A DNA stretch of 11,937 bases from Desulfobacula sp. (GCA_011390085.1 JAABTB010000034.1:1-11937); one strand, 5' to 3'. Positions 1 to 6,934 are shown, counted from the first letter of the stretch. The notes: generated by a model from the letters alone, not told the origin. Numbers and translations are program-made.

Positions 1-98
1 CCCTTGGTATTGAGCCAGATATTGAGGCAGGAGAATTCACCATTCAAGGGCTCGTGGATTCATTGCTGAACCATTATAAAAGGCTGGAACACAAATGA
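1..98 (+). CDS. C-terminal end of an unidentified protein (partial)
   Basis: An open frame enters from the left edge (first full codon at 3) and ends at a TGA at 96-98. It gives 31 residues, beginning LGIEPDIEAG and ending KRLEHK. The tail is acidic and then basic and is probably helical. The stop overlaps the moaA start in an ATGA arrangement, so the two genes are almost certainly co-transcribed and translationally coupled. A role near molybdenum cofactor metabolism is a reasonable guess from the context only; the visible tail has no motif that I can assign. The frame is supported by the overlap and by having no stop, but it is short. Confidence 0.6.
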   Translation, partial: LGIEPDIEAGEFTIQGLVDSLLNHYKRLEHK

Positions 99-1078
99 TT
101 GCCGGCAACCGCACCATCAACTATCTTCGAATATCCATCACCGACCGGTGTAATTTCAGGTGCCGGTATTGTGTCCCGTCCATCCCGTTTAGAGTGATTG
201 AACATGAAAAAATCGCCCGGTATGAAGAAATCCTGAGAATCGTGAGGCTTGGTTGTGATCTTGGTATTACCAAAGTCAGGATCACAGGGGGAGAGCCTTT
301 TGTTCGAAAAGATATACTTTCCTTTCTGGAACAATTATGCGCCATTGACCGCCTAAAGGATATTTCCATTACCACAAACGGATCTTTACTGAATCGTGAA
401 AAAATAGAAAAACTGATTTCTCTCGGTATCAAACGCATGAATTTCAGCCTCGATACCCTTGATCCCGTCAAGTTCGAACAGATTACCTGCAGAGATAGGT
501 TCCATCAGGTCTGGAACGCTATTTTCACTTCCCATGAACTAGGCATCAACCCGATTAAAATCAATGCCGTTATTTTAAGAGGCATCAATGATGATGAAAT
601 TGAAGCCCTCACCGCCCTGACGCTGGAATATCCCTTCCACATCCGGTTTATAGAATATATGCCCATGGGAGATTCTGCCGTAGAAAAACAGCAGCAAGTT
701 TTATCAGAGGAAATAAAAGAAAAAATAGAATCCCGGTTCGGAACCTTACAAGCGTTCAAAAAAGATCCCAACGACGGGCCTGCAAAAAAATTCCGGATTG
801 ACGGGGCCAAGGGAATTGTCGGATTCATCACTCCCATCAGCTCGCATTTCTGTGCTGAGTGTAACCGTTTACGGCTGACATCCAGGGGAACTCTGCGGCC
901 TTGTCTTTTGAACAATTATGAAAAGAACATCATCAATCCCCTTCGCAATGGGGCCTCCGATGATGAGCTCAAGGATATTATCCTTTCTGCATTGGCCAGA
1001 AAACCATCCTTTCACGGCCTAACCGGCTCTTCCGTCAAGGGCGTCCCCATAAGCCATATGACGTCCATTGGCGGTTAA
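95..1078 (+). CDS. moaA: GTP 3',8-cyclase (radical SAM, molybdenum cofactor step 1)
   Basis: This is a cytoplasmic radical SAM enzyme that, with MoaC, turns GTP into cyclic pyranopterin monophosphate. The protein has 327 residues, normal for MoaA. The N-terminal SAM cluster motif CNFRCRYC supplies Cys19, Cys23 and Cys26. The SAM-contacting GGEP motif is at residues 65-68. The second, C-terminal 4Fe-4S cluster that binds GTP is supplied by Cys253, Cys256 and Cys270 (CX2CX13C, in FCAECNRLRLT...RPCL). The protein ends in the Gly-Gly tail that MoaA needs for activity. The ATG at 95 overlaps the upstream stop (ATGA), and only a weak purine-rich site precedes it, so coupling is likely. No moaC, moeA or mobA is visible here, so the rest of the pathway must lie elsewhere or to the left. 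Confidence 0.96.
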   Translation: MIAGNRTINYLRISITDRCNFRCRYCVPSIPFRVIEHEKIARYEEILRIVRLGCDLGITKVRITGGEPFVRKDILSFLEQLCAIDRLKDISITTNGSLLNREKIEKLISLGIKRMNFSLDTLDPVKFEQITCRDRFHQVWNAIFTSHELGINPIKINAVILRGINDDEIEALTALTLEYPFHIRFIEYMPMGDSAVEKQQQVLSEEIKEKIESRFGTLQAFKKDPNDGPAKKFRIDGAKGIVGFITPISSHFCAECNRLRLTSRGTLRPCLLNNYEKNIINPLRNGASDDELKDIILSALARKPSFHGLTGSSVKGVPISHMTSIGG

Positions 1079-1114
1079 TTTTTTGGGCGTTATTTACAAA
1101 TAATTTTATTTTTT

Positions 1115-1141
1115 TGAACTTTTTTGATTTCACGGTGTCTA
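1115..1141 (+). promoter_or_regulatory. Candidate ECF-type promoter of the sigma/anti-sigma operon
   Basis: TGAACTT at 1115-1121 and GTCTA at 1137-1141 are separated by 15 bases. This closely resembles the AACTT / GTCTAA pattern of RpoE-type ECF promoters. It lies 61 bases before the ATG of the first gene in the module that encodes an ECF sigma factor, so autoregulation is the natural inference. A sigma70-like GATAAT at 1144-1149 is also present, but no good -35 box lies 16-18 bases before it. Assignment is by eye only. Confidence 0.5.
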
Positions 1142-1202
1142 TGGATAATAGAAAAGCAAATCTCTTTACATGCTTTGTATCAATACCAGGATGGAGGACA
1201 AA

Positions 1203-1640
1203 ATGAATAAAATAGTTACCGTCTTTACAACAGTTATATTTTTGGTTTGTTTTTCAGCAATGCCTGCCCGGGCCGACCGGAAAACCATGGAAGGGTTCAT
1301 GCTGGGAACAGGGGTTGCCATTCTTGGCGCAGCCATCATCAACGGCATGCACGATAATGACAGGCCGCGATATTCCAACAGGCATCATTCACCACCGCCT
1401 CCCCAAGTTTATCTCGAATACCGGGGGGGAGGACGTGATAACAGGCATTACCGCAGGCATCATGATGATCGACCGGTTGGTCGCTGGGAAATAGTGAAAG
1501 TCTGGGTCGAACCCGTTTACGAGCGGAAATGGAATCCGGCCCATTATAATCACAGGGGAGAATGGGTAGAGGGCAGATATGAGGAGTTCCAGGCAACAGG
1601 CGGGTATTATCAGGATCAACGGGTATGGGTGGGCCGCTAA
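1203..1640 (+). CDS. Small secreted His/Arg-rich protein of unknown function
   Basis: The 145-residue product begins with a clear Sec signal peptide: a short basic start, a hydrophobic core, and an AxA site (PARA, cleavage after about residue 24). The mature part has a short Gly/Ala-rich hydrophobic stretch (about residues 31-48), then a low-complexity section rich in His, Arg, Pro and Asn (HHSPPPP, YRRHHDD). The C-terminal half holds repeated aromatic WV..P / W..G.Y elements (VWVEPVYERKW, GEWVEGRYE). The ATG at 1203 is chosen over an earlier in-frame ATG at 1170 because GGAGG at 1193-1197 is five bases before it and the signal peptide then starts cleanly. It is the first gene of the ECF sigma module, 29 bases before the sigma gene. 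The His-rich part could bind metal, but that is only a guess. I cannot name the family. Confidence 0.8.
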   Translation: MNKIVTVFTTVIFLVCFSAMPARADRKTMEGFMLGTGVAILGAAIINGMHDNDRPRYSNRHHSPPPPQVYLEYRGGGRDNRHYRRHHDDRPVGRWEIVKVWVEPVYERKWNPAHYNHRGEWVEGRYEEFQATGGYYQDQRVWVGR

Positions 1641-1669
1641 AAGACCATAGATGCCGTATTTGATGTATT

Positions 1670-2257
1670 GTGGCCGGTCTCGAAACAACCGCACATAAAG
1701 ATACGGAACAGGACCTGGTTGAAAGGCTCAAAAAAGGACAGAAACAAGCCTTCAACCAGCTTGTCTCCTCATACCAGGAAAGGCTGTTCAAGCTTGCCTA
1801 TGGTATAACGCTGGACCGCGAGGACAGCCTGGAGGTTGTGCAGGATGTATTCTTAAGTGTATATCATCATATTCAGACCTTCAGGCAGAATTCCACCCTT
1901 GCCACCTGGCTGAGAAAAATCACACTGCATCACTGCCTGAACTGGAAACGAAAATGGAAAAGACGATTTAAATGGCATCATCAGTCTCTGGAACAGGAAA
2001 ATGATTTTGAATCCGCTGAAAAAAATTCAAACGACCCGGAACTCTTATTCAGGGAGAAACAACTGGAAGATGCTCTCATGATAGAAATCCAAGCCCTTCC
2101 CGAAAAACTCAGACTTGTTTTTGTGTTGAATGCCATAGAGGGCCTTTCCTATGATGAGATTTCAGAAATCCTCAGAATTAAGAAAGGAACTGTCAGTTCA
2201 AGGCTTCATCTGGCTAGGAAAAGCCTCATCAATTCCCTGGAATTAAATGAAAAATAA
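1670..2257 (+). CDS. ECF-family RNA polymerase sigma factor
   Basis: The product is a 195-residue group 4 sigma factor. Region 2 spans about residues 20-98: LVERLKKGQKQAFNQLV, then the core-binding and -10-recognition helices with DREDSLEVVQDVFL and TWLRKITLHHCLNW. A charged linker follows. Region 4 spans about 130-188 (ALPEKLRLVFVLNAIEGLSY, then the helix-turn-helix DEISEILRIKKGTVSSRLHLAR), which reads the -35 element. No extra C-terminal domain is present. The frame starts with GTG at 1670, just after an in-frame TGA at 1661. No ATG exists before region 2, and no Shine-Dalgarno sequence is visible, so the start is less certain than the gene. The anti-sigma gene begins nine bases after the stop. 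The target promoters are probably its own operon and envelope genes. Confidence 0.93.
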   Translation: MAGLETTAHKDTEQDLVERLKKGQKQAFNQLVSSYQERLFKLAYGITLDREDSLEVVQDVFLSVYHHIQTFRQNSTLATWLRKITLHHCLNWKRKWKRRFKWHHQSLEQENDFESAEKNSNDPELLFREKQLEDALMIEIQALPEKLRLVFVLNAIEGLSYDEISEILRIKKGTVSSRLHLARKSLINSLELNEK

Positions 2258-2266
2258 GGATTGCCC

Positions 2267-2743
2267 ATGGAAAAAAAATGTGAAGCGTACACCTCTGAAG
2301 ATATCAGCCGATTAGTTGATATAGAACTTTCTTCCGATCAATGCCGGGCTTTTGAACATCATCTTTCTCTTTGCAGTGAATGCAGCCGTCTTTTTAGCCA
2401 ATATAAAGACCTATCCCTTGCCTTTTCCCGTCATACCCATAAAGAGGCAATGGGGATAGGGGCTCTCCATCTTGAGCACAAACTCGAACAAAAGATACAG
2501 TGCTCGGAGAAAAAAACGTATCAAAATATTTCCGGGCTTTTTGGTAAAAATTTTTATCTGAAACTCGCGGGTATTGCAGCAGTGGTAATGATCGGCTTTT
2601 TTCCCTTTGACCCAACCCTGCTCGGAACTCCCTCCGGCCCCAGTGCCATCGTTAACTCTGTTGACACAGAATACAAATCTGTCATGATTATAGAAACCCA
2701 AAAAGAAAAGCACACCATTATCTGGTTTTCGGAAGGAACCTGA
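2267..2743 (+). CDS. Anti-sigma factor, zinc-finger type, one transmembrane segment
   Basis: The protein has 158 residues. The N-terminal cytoplasmic part carries the zinc-binding anti-sigma (zf-HC2/ZAS) signature His32-X3-Cys36-X2-Cys39 (HLSLCSEC), the element that holds an ECF sigma factor inactive. A single hydrophobic segment lies at about residues 97-113 (LKLAGIAAVVMIGFFPF). The short C-terminal part would be periplasmic and ends with hydrophobic strands (SVMIIET...HTIIWF). Its place directly after the sigma gene makes it the partner. The ATG at 2267 is preferred to a TTG six bases earlier because AGGA at 2257-2260, overlapping the sigma stop, is six bases before it. The periplasmic part is only about 45 residues, so regulated proteolysis or an accessory sensor seems more likely than a large ligand-binding domain. 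Confidence 0.88.
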   Translation: MEKKCEAYTSEDISRLVDIELSSDQCRAFEHHLSLCSECSRLFSQYKDLSLAFSRHTHKEAMGIGALHLEHKLEQKIQCSEKKTYQNISGLFGKNFYLKLAGIAAVVMIGFFPFDPTLLGTPSGPSAIVNSVDTEYKSVMIIETQKEKHTIIWFSEGT

Positions 2744-2761
2744 TTCAAAAGAGGAATTATG

Positions 2762-3214
2762 ATGCGCTTAACAAGATTAAACTATATCCTCACGGCCGTC
2801 GCATTTATATCTTTTTTTTTACCGCCGGTATCGGCAGAAGCCCAGGTGTTGACGGACATAAAAGTGATTCATGCCACCATCGGACCGGAACAATTTGATT
2901 CAAGGCTTAAACCGATCCTTCATGAGCTTAAATCCGTATTTAAATATACGTCCTACAAACTTCTGAAAGAACAACGCTTTGATCTTAATTTTAATCAGGA
3001 AGGCCGGGTGAGTCTTCCCGGCAACAGAACCCTTCTTATTTTGCCATCGGCTACAGGTGGTAACCGGATCGGATATCACATCACTATTCAGAAAAGCAAT
3101 CATTTAATCTTTCAAACCCAAGTCCTGTTGAAAAATAACAGCAGCATCACCATCGGCGGACCTGAACTCGACAGCGGCGCTCTTTTGATTAATATTTCAG
3201 GTGCCTTGAAATAA
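2762..3214 (+). CDS. Secreted protein of unknown function in the sigma/anti-sigma operon
   Basis: The 150-residue product has a signal peptide (RLTRLNY, a hydrophobic core, then VSA-EA with cleavage near residues 25-27). The mature part starts with IKVIHATIG and has a helical-looking section (LKPILHELKSVFKYTSYKLL). It ends with alternating hydrophobic strands and glycines (TIGGPELDSGALLINI), which suggests a small mixed alpha/beta domain. It lies 18 bases after the anti-sigma gene in the same direction and is probably in the same transcript. ATG at 2762 is preferred because AGAGGA at 2750-2755 is six bases before it; the tandem ATG at 2759 would leave only two or three. It has no membrane anchor beyond the signal and no lipobox cysteine. 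I do not recognise a named family. It may be an effector or a sensor of the envelope response. Confidence 0.82.
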   Translation: MRLTRLNYILTAVAFISFFLPPVSAEAQVLTDIKVIHATIGPEQFDSRLKPILHELKSVFKYTSYKLLKEQRFDLNFNQEGRVSLPGNRTLLILPSATGGNRIGYHITIQKSNHLIFQTQVLLKNNSSITIGGPELDSGALLINISGALK

Positions 3215-3250
3215 GTCCGAAATATTCATTTTAAAAATTGAAAAAAAATC

Positions 3251-3279
3251 TGGTAACAATGGGTTCGGCAGGCTATAAT
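3251..3279 (+). promoter_or_regulatory. Sigma70-type promoter for the diguanylate cyclase gene
   Basis: A perfect TATAAT at 3274-3279 lies 17 bases after TGGTAA at 3251-3256, a poor -35 box with three of six consensus matches. The predicted transcript start near 3286 lies within the leader and before the ATG at 3332. The previous gene ends at 3214 with no clear terminator, so some read-through from the sigma operon is possible. Confidence 0.5.
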
Positions 3280-3331
3280 GCTGCCCGTGCGATTTTCTTT
3301 TTCTTTCAACCCGTACGAGAAAAGATATACT

Positions 3332-4387
3332 ATGAGTGAGAATAAACATTTGACCCTTCCTCAATCGATCATAGAGCGGCTAAAGCAGAATGAAATCGTT
3401 GCCAGAAAATTTCATGAAACTGAAATCAGTATTTTAACTATTCTTAATTTCCAGGATTTCATCGAGAAACTTTTATCTGAAATCAGTTCAAAATTCTCAG
3501 TCCCTTACACCTGGATTTCCATTATTGAAGAAAGCAGTATTTCAAAATATCTTCATAATCTTCAAAACTCAAAACTGATAGAGACATCAACCGCTTTTTT
3601 ATCGAAAGCCGATTTTTCCGAAATCACCCGCAACCGGCTTAAACCCCTATTGGCAAACGAAAATATCGAACGGTTCAAGGCAATAATCCCGGAAGCAGCA
3701 AAATATGATATCGGCTCCATTGCCATTGCCCCCATCACCCTGGACGGCGAAATTGTGGGCAGTTTTAATCAGGCGGATCAGAATCTTTGCCGATTCGAAC
3801 CCGGCATTGATACTTCCCTACTGGAACAGTTGGCGCTCAAGGTCTCCCTTTGTCTTTCAAATGTTACCGCCCATGAACAATTAAAATTCCTCGCATTTCA
3901 TGATCCCCTGACAGGACTTTTAAATCGAGGCGTCATGGAAAGAATTCTGGAAAGAGAATTCCAGCGATCGAAAAGGTATCATATTGACCTGACCGTTCTC
4001 TTCCTGGATCTGGATGATTTTAAATCCATTAATGACAATTTCGGGCATGATAATGGAGATCTTGCCCTGTGCCATACTGCGAAATGCATGAATTTGCTGA
4101 AACGGGAATCAGATATAGTCGCCCGTTTTGCCGGAGATGAATTTGTGGTCATTCTTCCTTCGACCAATATCAATCAGGCGGAAAGCTATATCCACAGGGT
4201 CAAGCAAAAGCTCGCAAGTGCGCCCTTATACTCCGGCACCACTCCTTTTTATGTACAATTGAGTTATGGGATTGCCTCCATATTTGAAAAAGGAATGGAT
4301 TCCTCGGCCATTCTTTTAAAAGCGGCTGATAAAAAACTCTATCAGGCCAAACACAATAAAGAAGCCAAAAATTCATCCCCCAAATAA
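3332..4387 (+). CDS. Diguanylate cyclase with N-terminal GAF/DUF484-like domain
   Basis: The 351-residue cytoplasmic protein makes cyclic di-GMP from two GTP. Residues about 10-175 form a sensor part like the DUF484/GAF group (an N-terminal coiled helix, then SVPYTWISII and IGSIAIAPITLDGEIVGSFNQAD). A short helix follows, then a complete GGDEF domain with DPLTGLLNR (191-199), the metal-binding LDLDDFKSIND (Asp226 among them) and the active loop AGDEF at 267-271. AGDEF in place of GGDEF occurs in active cyclases. The inhibitory I-site RXXD is intact (Arg258 to Asp261). No membrane segment is seen. An in-frame ATG at 3278 would add 18 residues, but it lies inside the -10 box of the likely promoter, so 3332 is chosen despite a weak ribosome site. 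The gene ends two bases before the shared hairpin. Confidence 0.92.
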   Translation: MSENKHLTLPQSIIERLKQNEIVARKFHETEISILTILNFQDFIEKLLSEISSKFSVPYTWISIIEESSISKYLHNLQNSKLIETSTAFLSKADFSEITRNRLKPLLANENIERFKAIIPEAAKYDIGSIAIAPITLDGEIVGSFNQADQNLCRFEPGIDTSLLEQLALKVSLCLSNVTAHEQLKFLAFHDPLTGLLNRGVMERILEREFQRSKRYHIDLTVLFLDLDDFKSINDNFGHDNGDLALCHTAKCMNLLKRESDIVARFAGDEFVVILPSTNINQAESYIHRVKQKLASAPLYSGTTPFYVQLSYGIASIFEKGMDSSAILLKAADKKLYQAKHNKEAKNSSPK

Positions 4388-4388
4388 A

Positions 4389-4421
4389 AACTCCCTGGTC
4401 AGCAAAGCTTTCCAGGGAGTT
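4389..4421 (-). terminator. Rho-independent terminator of the spc/alpha operon
   Basis: AACTCCCTGG (4389-4398) and CCAGGGAGTT (4412-4421) form a perfect ten-base-pair stem around a 13-base loop. Read on the - strand, the stem runs straight into TTTATTTG, giving a run of five T, so it fits well as the terminator of the operon that ends with rplQ at 4450. On the + strand the following bases are TCTCTGTTCC, a poor T-tract, so it may stop the convergent cyclase transcript only partly. Confidence 0.85.
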
Positions 4422-4449
4422 CTCTGTTCCAAAGTCTTTTAATATGGCA

Positions 4450-4806
4450 TCAGTCCATAATCAATTCAATCTGAACCATGGGGGCAACATCCCCTTTTCG
4501 GGGTCCAAGCTTTGTGATTCTGGTATAACCACCCTGCCTGGAATTAAACTTTGCTGCAACTTCATTGAAAAGCGTATGAACCACGTCTTTTTCCCGAATT
4601 ACGGAAAGGGCCTGTCTTCTGGCGTGTAAATCCCCTCTTTTTGCAAGGGTAACCATATTATCGGCAATCGATCTTAAACCCTTTGCTTTTGCTTCAGTGG
4701 TTTTAATTTTATCATGTTTGAACAGAGAAGTTACCATGTTCCTGAACATTGCCTTTCTATGGCTGGATGTTCTATTTAATTTTAATACTGATTTTCTATG
4801 TTTCAT
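4450..4806 (-). CDS. rplQ: 50S ribosomal protein L17
   Basis: The product has 118 residues, the usual length of the short bacterial L17. It begins [19 protein letters not shown], the hallmark N-terminus, and continues with the RNA-binding core ([15 protein letters not shown]) and the conserved [16 protein letters not shown]17 sits near the exit of the large-subunit peptide tunnel. The gene is last in the operon, starting six bases after the rpoA stop. Its Shine-Dalgarno AAGGAG lies within the last codons of rpoA, so the two are likely coupled in translation. The terminator hairpin follows about 28 bases after the stop. Confidence 0.98.
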   Translation of the reverse strand: MKHRKSVLKLNRTSSHRKAMFRNMVTSLFKHDKIKTTEAKAKGLRSIADNMVTLAKRGDLHARRQALSVIREKDVVHTLFNEVAAKFNSRQGGYTRITKLGPRKGDVAPMVQIELIMD

Positions 4807-4812
4807 GGAATG

Positions 4813-5835
4813 CTATTCTCCTTCCTGATTAAGCTCATCTTCTGGCGGCTCAAAACCTTCCAGATCCATACCAAGTGAAAGATCCATGGAAGCAAGAACT
4901 TCCTTTATTTCATTCAAGGATTTTCGACCAAAATTTTTGGTTTTGAGCATTTCGCTATCTGTTTTTTGGACCAATTGATAAATGGTGTGAATTCTGGCAT
5001 TTTTCAAACAATTGGAACTTCTGACAGATAATTCAAGTTCATTCACAGATCTGTAAATATTTTCGTTAATCCCTTTGGCAGACTCATCTTTGCTGTCTTC
5101 AAAGTGCTCCGGTTCCATATCCTCATCAAAATTGATAAATGGATTCATCTGCTCTTTGAGAATTTTGGCTGCATATGCAACGGCATTATCCGGAGTCACA
5201 CTTCCGTCTGTCCATACTTCCAGCGTGAGTTTGTCATAATCTGTCTTCTGTCCGATTCTGGAAGTTCCTACGATGTATTTTACCCGTTTAATGGGAGAAA
5301 ACGCAGCATCTATGGGAATCGTCCCTATGGGAGCATCGTCATCTTTGTTGGACGAAGAAAGGGCATATCCCTTCCCTGTTTTAACCACCATTGTCATATT
5401 CAGCACACCCTTTTTGGAAAGCGTGGCAATATGCTGCTCCGGATTAAGAACTTCGACCCTGCCGTCGGGGCTTACAATATCGGCACCCGTAACTTCACAT
5501 TCACTCTTGGCATTTAAAGTTAATATTTTGTCTTCCGGATCATCCACCTTGAGCTTCAGTTCTTTAAGATTCAAAATGATTTCGGAAACATCTTCTCTGA
5601 CATCTGAAATCACGCTGTATTCATGAAGAGCGTCATCAATTTTCACAGATACTATGGCAGCGCCATAGATGGAGGAAAGAATAATGCGTCGAAGAGAGTT
5701 CCCGATGGTAATACCATATCCCCTTTCAAGGGGTTCGCATACAAATTTACCATATGTTGAAGTTGTAGTGACGTCAAGCTTCTCCGGCTTGATCATCTCT
5801 CGCCAGTTCACATATGCAAGTTTTTCAGATGACAT
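4813..5835 (-). CDS. rpoA: DNA-directed RNA polymerase subunit alpha
   Basis: The product has 340 residues, in the normal range. The N-terminal domain (about 1-235) carries the dimerisation and assembly signature [19 protein letters not shown] and the [17 protein letters not shown] segment that contacts beta and beta'. An acidic linker rich in Asp and Glu ([19 protein letters not shown]) leads to the C-terminal domain (about 262-325), with [17 protein letters not shown], which includes the arginine that binds UP-element DNA, and then [15 protein letters not shown]. The ATG at 5835 has AGGAG six bases before it. It follows rpsD by 47 bases. All key motifs are present and the gene looks fully functional. 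Confidence 0.99.
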   Translation of the reverse strand: MSSEKLAYVNWREMIKPEKLDVTTTSTYGKFVCEPLERGYGITIGNSLRRIILSSIYGAAIVSVKIDDALHEYSVISDVREDVSEIILNLKELKLKVDDPEDKILTLNAKSECEVTGADIVSPDGRVEVLNPEQHIATLSKKGVLNMTMVVKTGKGYALSSSNKDDDAPIGTIPIDAAFSPIKRVKYIVGTSRIGQKTDYDKLTLEVWTDGSVTPDNAVAYAAKILKEQMNPFINFDEDMEPEHFEDSKDESAKGINENIYRSVNELELSVRSSNCLKNARIHTIYQLVQKTDSEMLKTKNFGRKSLNEIKEVLASMDLSLGMDLEGFEPPEDELNQEGE

Positions 5836-5882
5836 TCATATCTCCTGAATAAATATTTGGAATAACCATAACAATGGCTTGC

Positions 5883-6509
5883 TTATTTAGAATAAAGCTC
5901 AACAATCAACTGCTCCTGAATGGGAAGGGTAATATCTTCGCGTGCAGGAGTTCCGACAACTTCGCCTTTGAAGCTTTCTTTTTTGATTTCAAGCCATTGT
6001 GGAATTCCACGTCTTACAATTGCATCCAAAGAATCTGAAATCACTTGAATCGTTCTGCTCTTCTCGCGAAGTTCAATCACATCACCTTTTTTAACCTGGT
6101 AAGAAGGAATATTCACCTTTTTACCGTTTACCGTGAAATGATTGTGTCGTACAAAATGCCTGCCCTGATTCCGGGAATTGACAAAACCCATTCGAAAAAC
6201 TGTATTGTCAAGCCGGGTTTCCAGAATACTTAAAAGGTTGACCCCCGTAATGCCTTTTCGGCTATCGGCTTTTTGAAATGAGAGCCTGAACTGCTTTTCA
6301 GAAAGCCCGTAAAGTCGTCTGACCTTTTGTTTTTCCCGGAGCTGAATCCCGTAATCGGATAATTTTCCCCTTCTCTGGCCATGCTGGCCAGGCGGATATC
6401 CTCTTCTATCAAAACTGCATTTATCTGAAAAACAGCGATCGCCTTTCAAAAAAAGCTTTAAATTTTCACGTCTGCATTGCCGGCAAACTGAACCTCTATA
6501 TCGTGACAA
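5883..6509 (-). CDS. rpsD: 30S ribosomal protein S4 (zinc-binding C+ form)
   Basis: The product has 208 residues. S4 binds 16S rRNA early in 30S assembly and often represses its own operon. The N-terminus MSRYRGSVCRQCRRENL carries four cysteines (9, 12, 26, 31; CX2CX13CX4C), marking the zinc-binding C+ type. The S4 RNA-binding domain follows with LDNTVFRMGF, RHFVRHNHFTVNGKKVNIPSY and KKGDVIELREKS. The start is a TTG at 6507-6509, with AAGGAG seven bases upstream and no ATG or GTG before it that would add conserved sequence. The gene lies 29 bases after rpsK. Because S4 is a common translational repressor of alpha operons, the rpsM leader is where such control might act. Confidence 0.98.
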   Translation of the reverse strand: MSRYRGSVCRQCRRENLKLFLKGDRCFSDKCSFDRRGYPPGQHGQRRGKLSDYGIQLREKQKVRRLYGLSEKQFRLSFQKADSRKGITGVNLLSILETRLDNTVFRMGFVNSRNQGRHFVRHNHFTVNGKKVNIPSYQVKKGDVIELREKSRTIQVISDSLDAIVRRGIPQWLEIKKESFKGEVVGTPAREDITLPIQEQLIVELYSK

Positions 6510-6538
6510 TGTTCTTCTCCTTTATCAAACGAGTATGT

Positions 6539-6934
6539 TTATACTCTTCTTCTCTTGGGTGGGCGGCATCCATTATGGGCAACCGGGGTGACATCCTTGA
6601 TCATGGAAATATTGAGTCCAATTGCATGTAATGCTCTTAACGCTGATTCCCGGCCCGGCCCCGGCCCCTTAACAAAAATCCCAACATTTTTCAGGCCCTG
6701 CTCCATTGCTTTTGCCCCTGCATCTTCTGCTACCAATTTGGCTGCAAAAGGCGTGCTTTTTCTGGAGCCCTTGAATCCCTGCATTCCGGCGCTGGACCAT
6801 GAAATCGTGTTTCCATTCTCATCGGTAATCGTAACGATTGTATTGTTAAAAGTGGATTGAATATGCACAACTCCGGAAGAAATATTCTTTCTTATCCGTT
6901 TTTTGGCTACAATTTTTTTTGACTTTTTTGCCAT
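6539..6934 (-). CDS. rpsK: 30S ribosomal protein S11
   Basis: The product has 131 residues, typical of the family. A basic N-terminus ([17 protein letters not shown]) is followed by [29 protein letters not shown] and the conserved C-terminal [17 protein letters not shown]11 forms part of the platform of the small subunit and contacts the mRNA exit region. The gene uses an ATG start, with AAAGG about 11 bases upstream, and lies 25 bases after rpsM. Confidence 0.99.
   Translation of the reverse strand: MAKKSKKIVAKKRIRKNISSGVVHIQSTFNNTIVTITDENGNTISWSSAGMQGFKGSRKSTPFAAKLVAEDAGAKAMEQGLKNVGIFVKGPGPGRESALRALHAIGLNISMIKDVTPVAHNGCRPPKRRRV

Noticed and set aside
74..915. Open frames on the - strand within moaA
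   Set aside because: They lie antisense to a clear moaA, lack ribosome sites and show no protein-like composition.
1079..1112. AT-rich hairpin and T-run after moaA as a terminator
   Set aside because: The best stem (AAATAA/TTATTT) has a two-base loop and no G-C pairs, so it is not a convincing terminator.
1170..1202. Upstream ATG at 1170 as the start of the first secreted protein
   Set aside because: It would put eleven extra residues before a clean signal peptide and ignores the GGAGG five bases before the ATG at 1203.
3251..3270. Sigma54-type promoter (TGG...GC) before the cyclase gene
   Set aside because: The GG and GC elements are not ten bases apart, so the invariant spacing fails.
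3238..3279. TTGAAA at 3238-3243 as the -35 partner of TATAAT at 3274
   Set aside because: The spacing is 30 bases, far too long; a weaker box at 3251-3256 has the right distance.
5104..5626. Open frames on the + strand across rpoA
   Set aside because: These are shadows of the conserved rpoA coding sequence; their composition is not protein-like and no start signals are seen.
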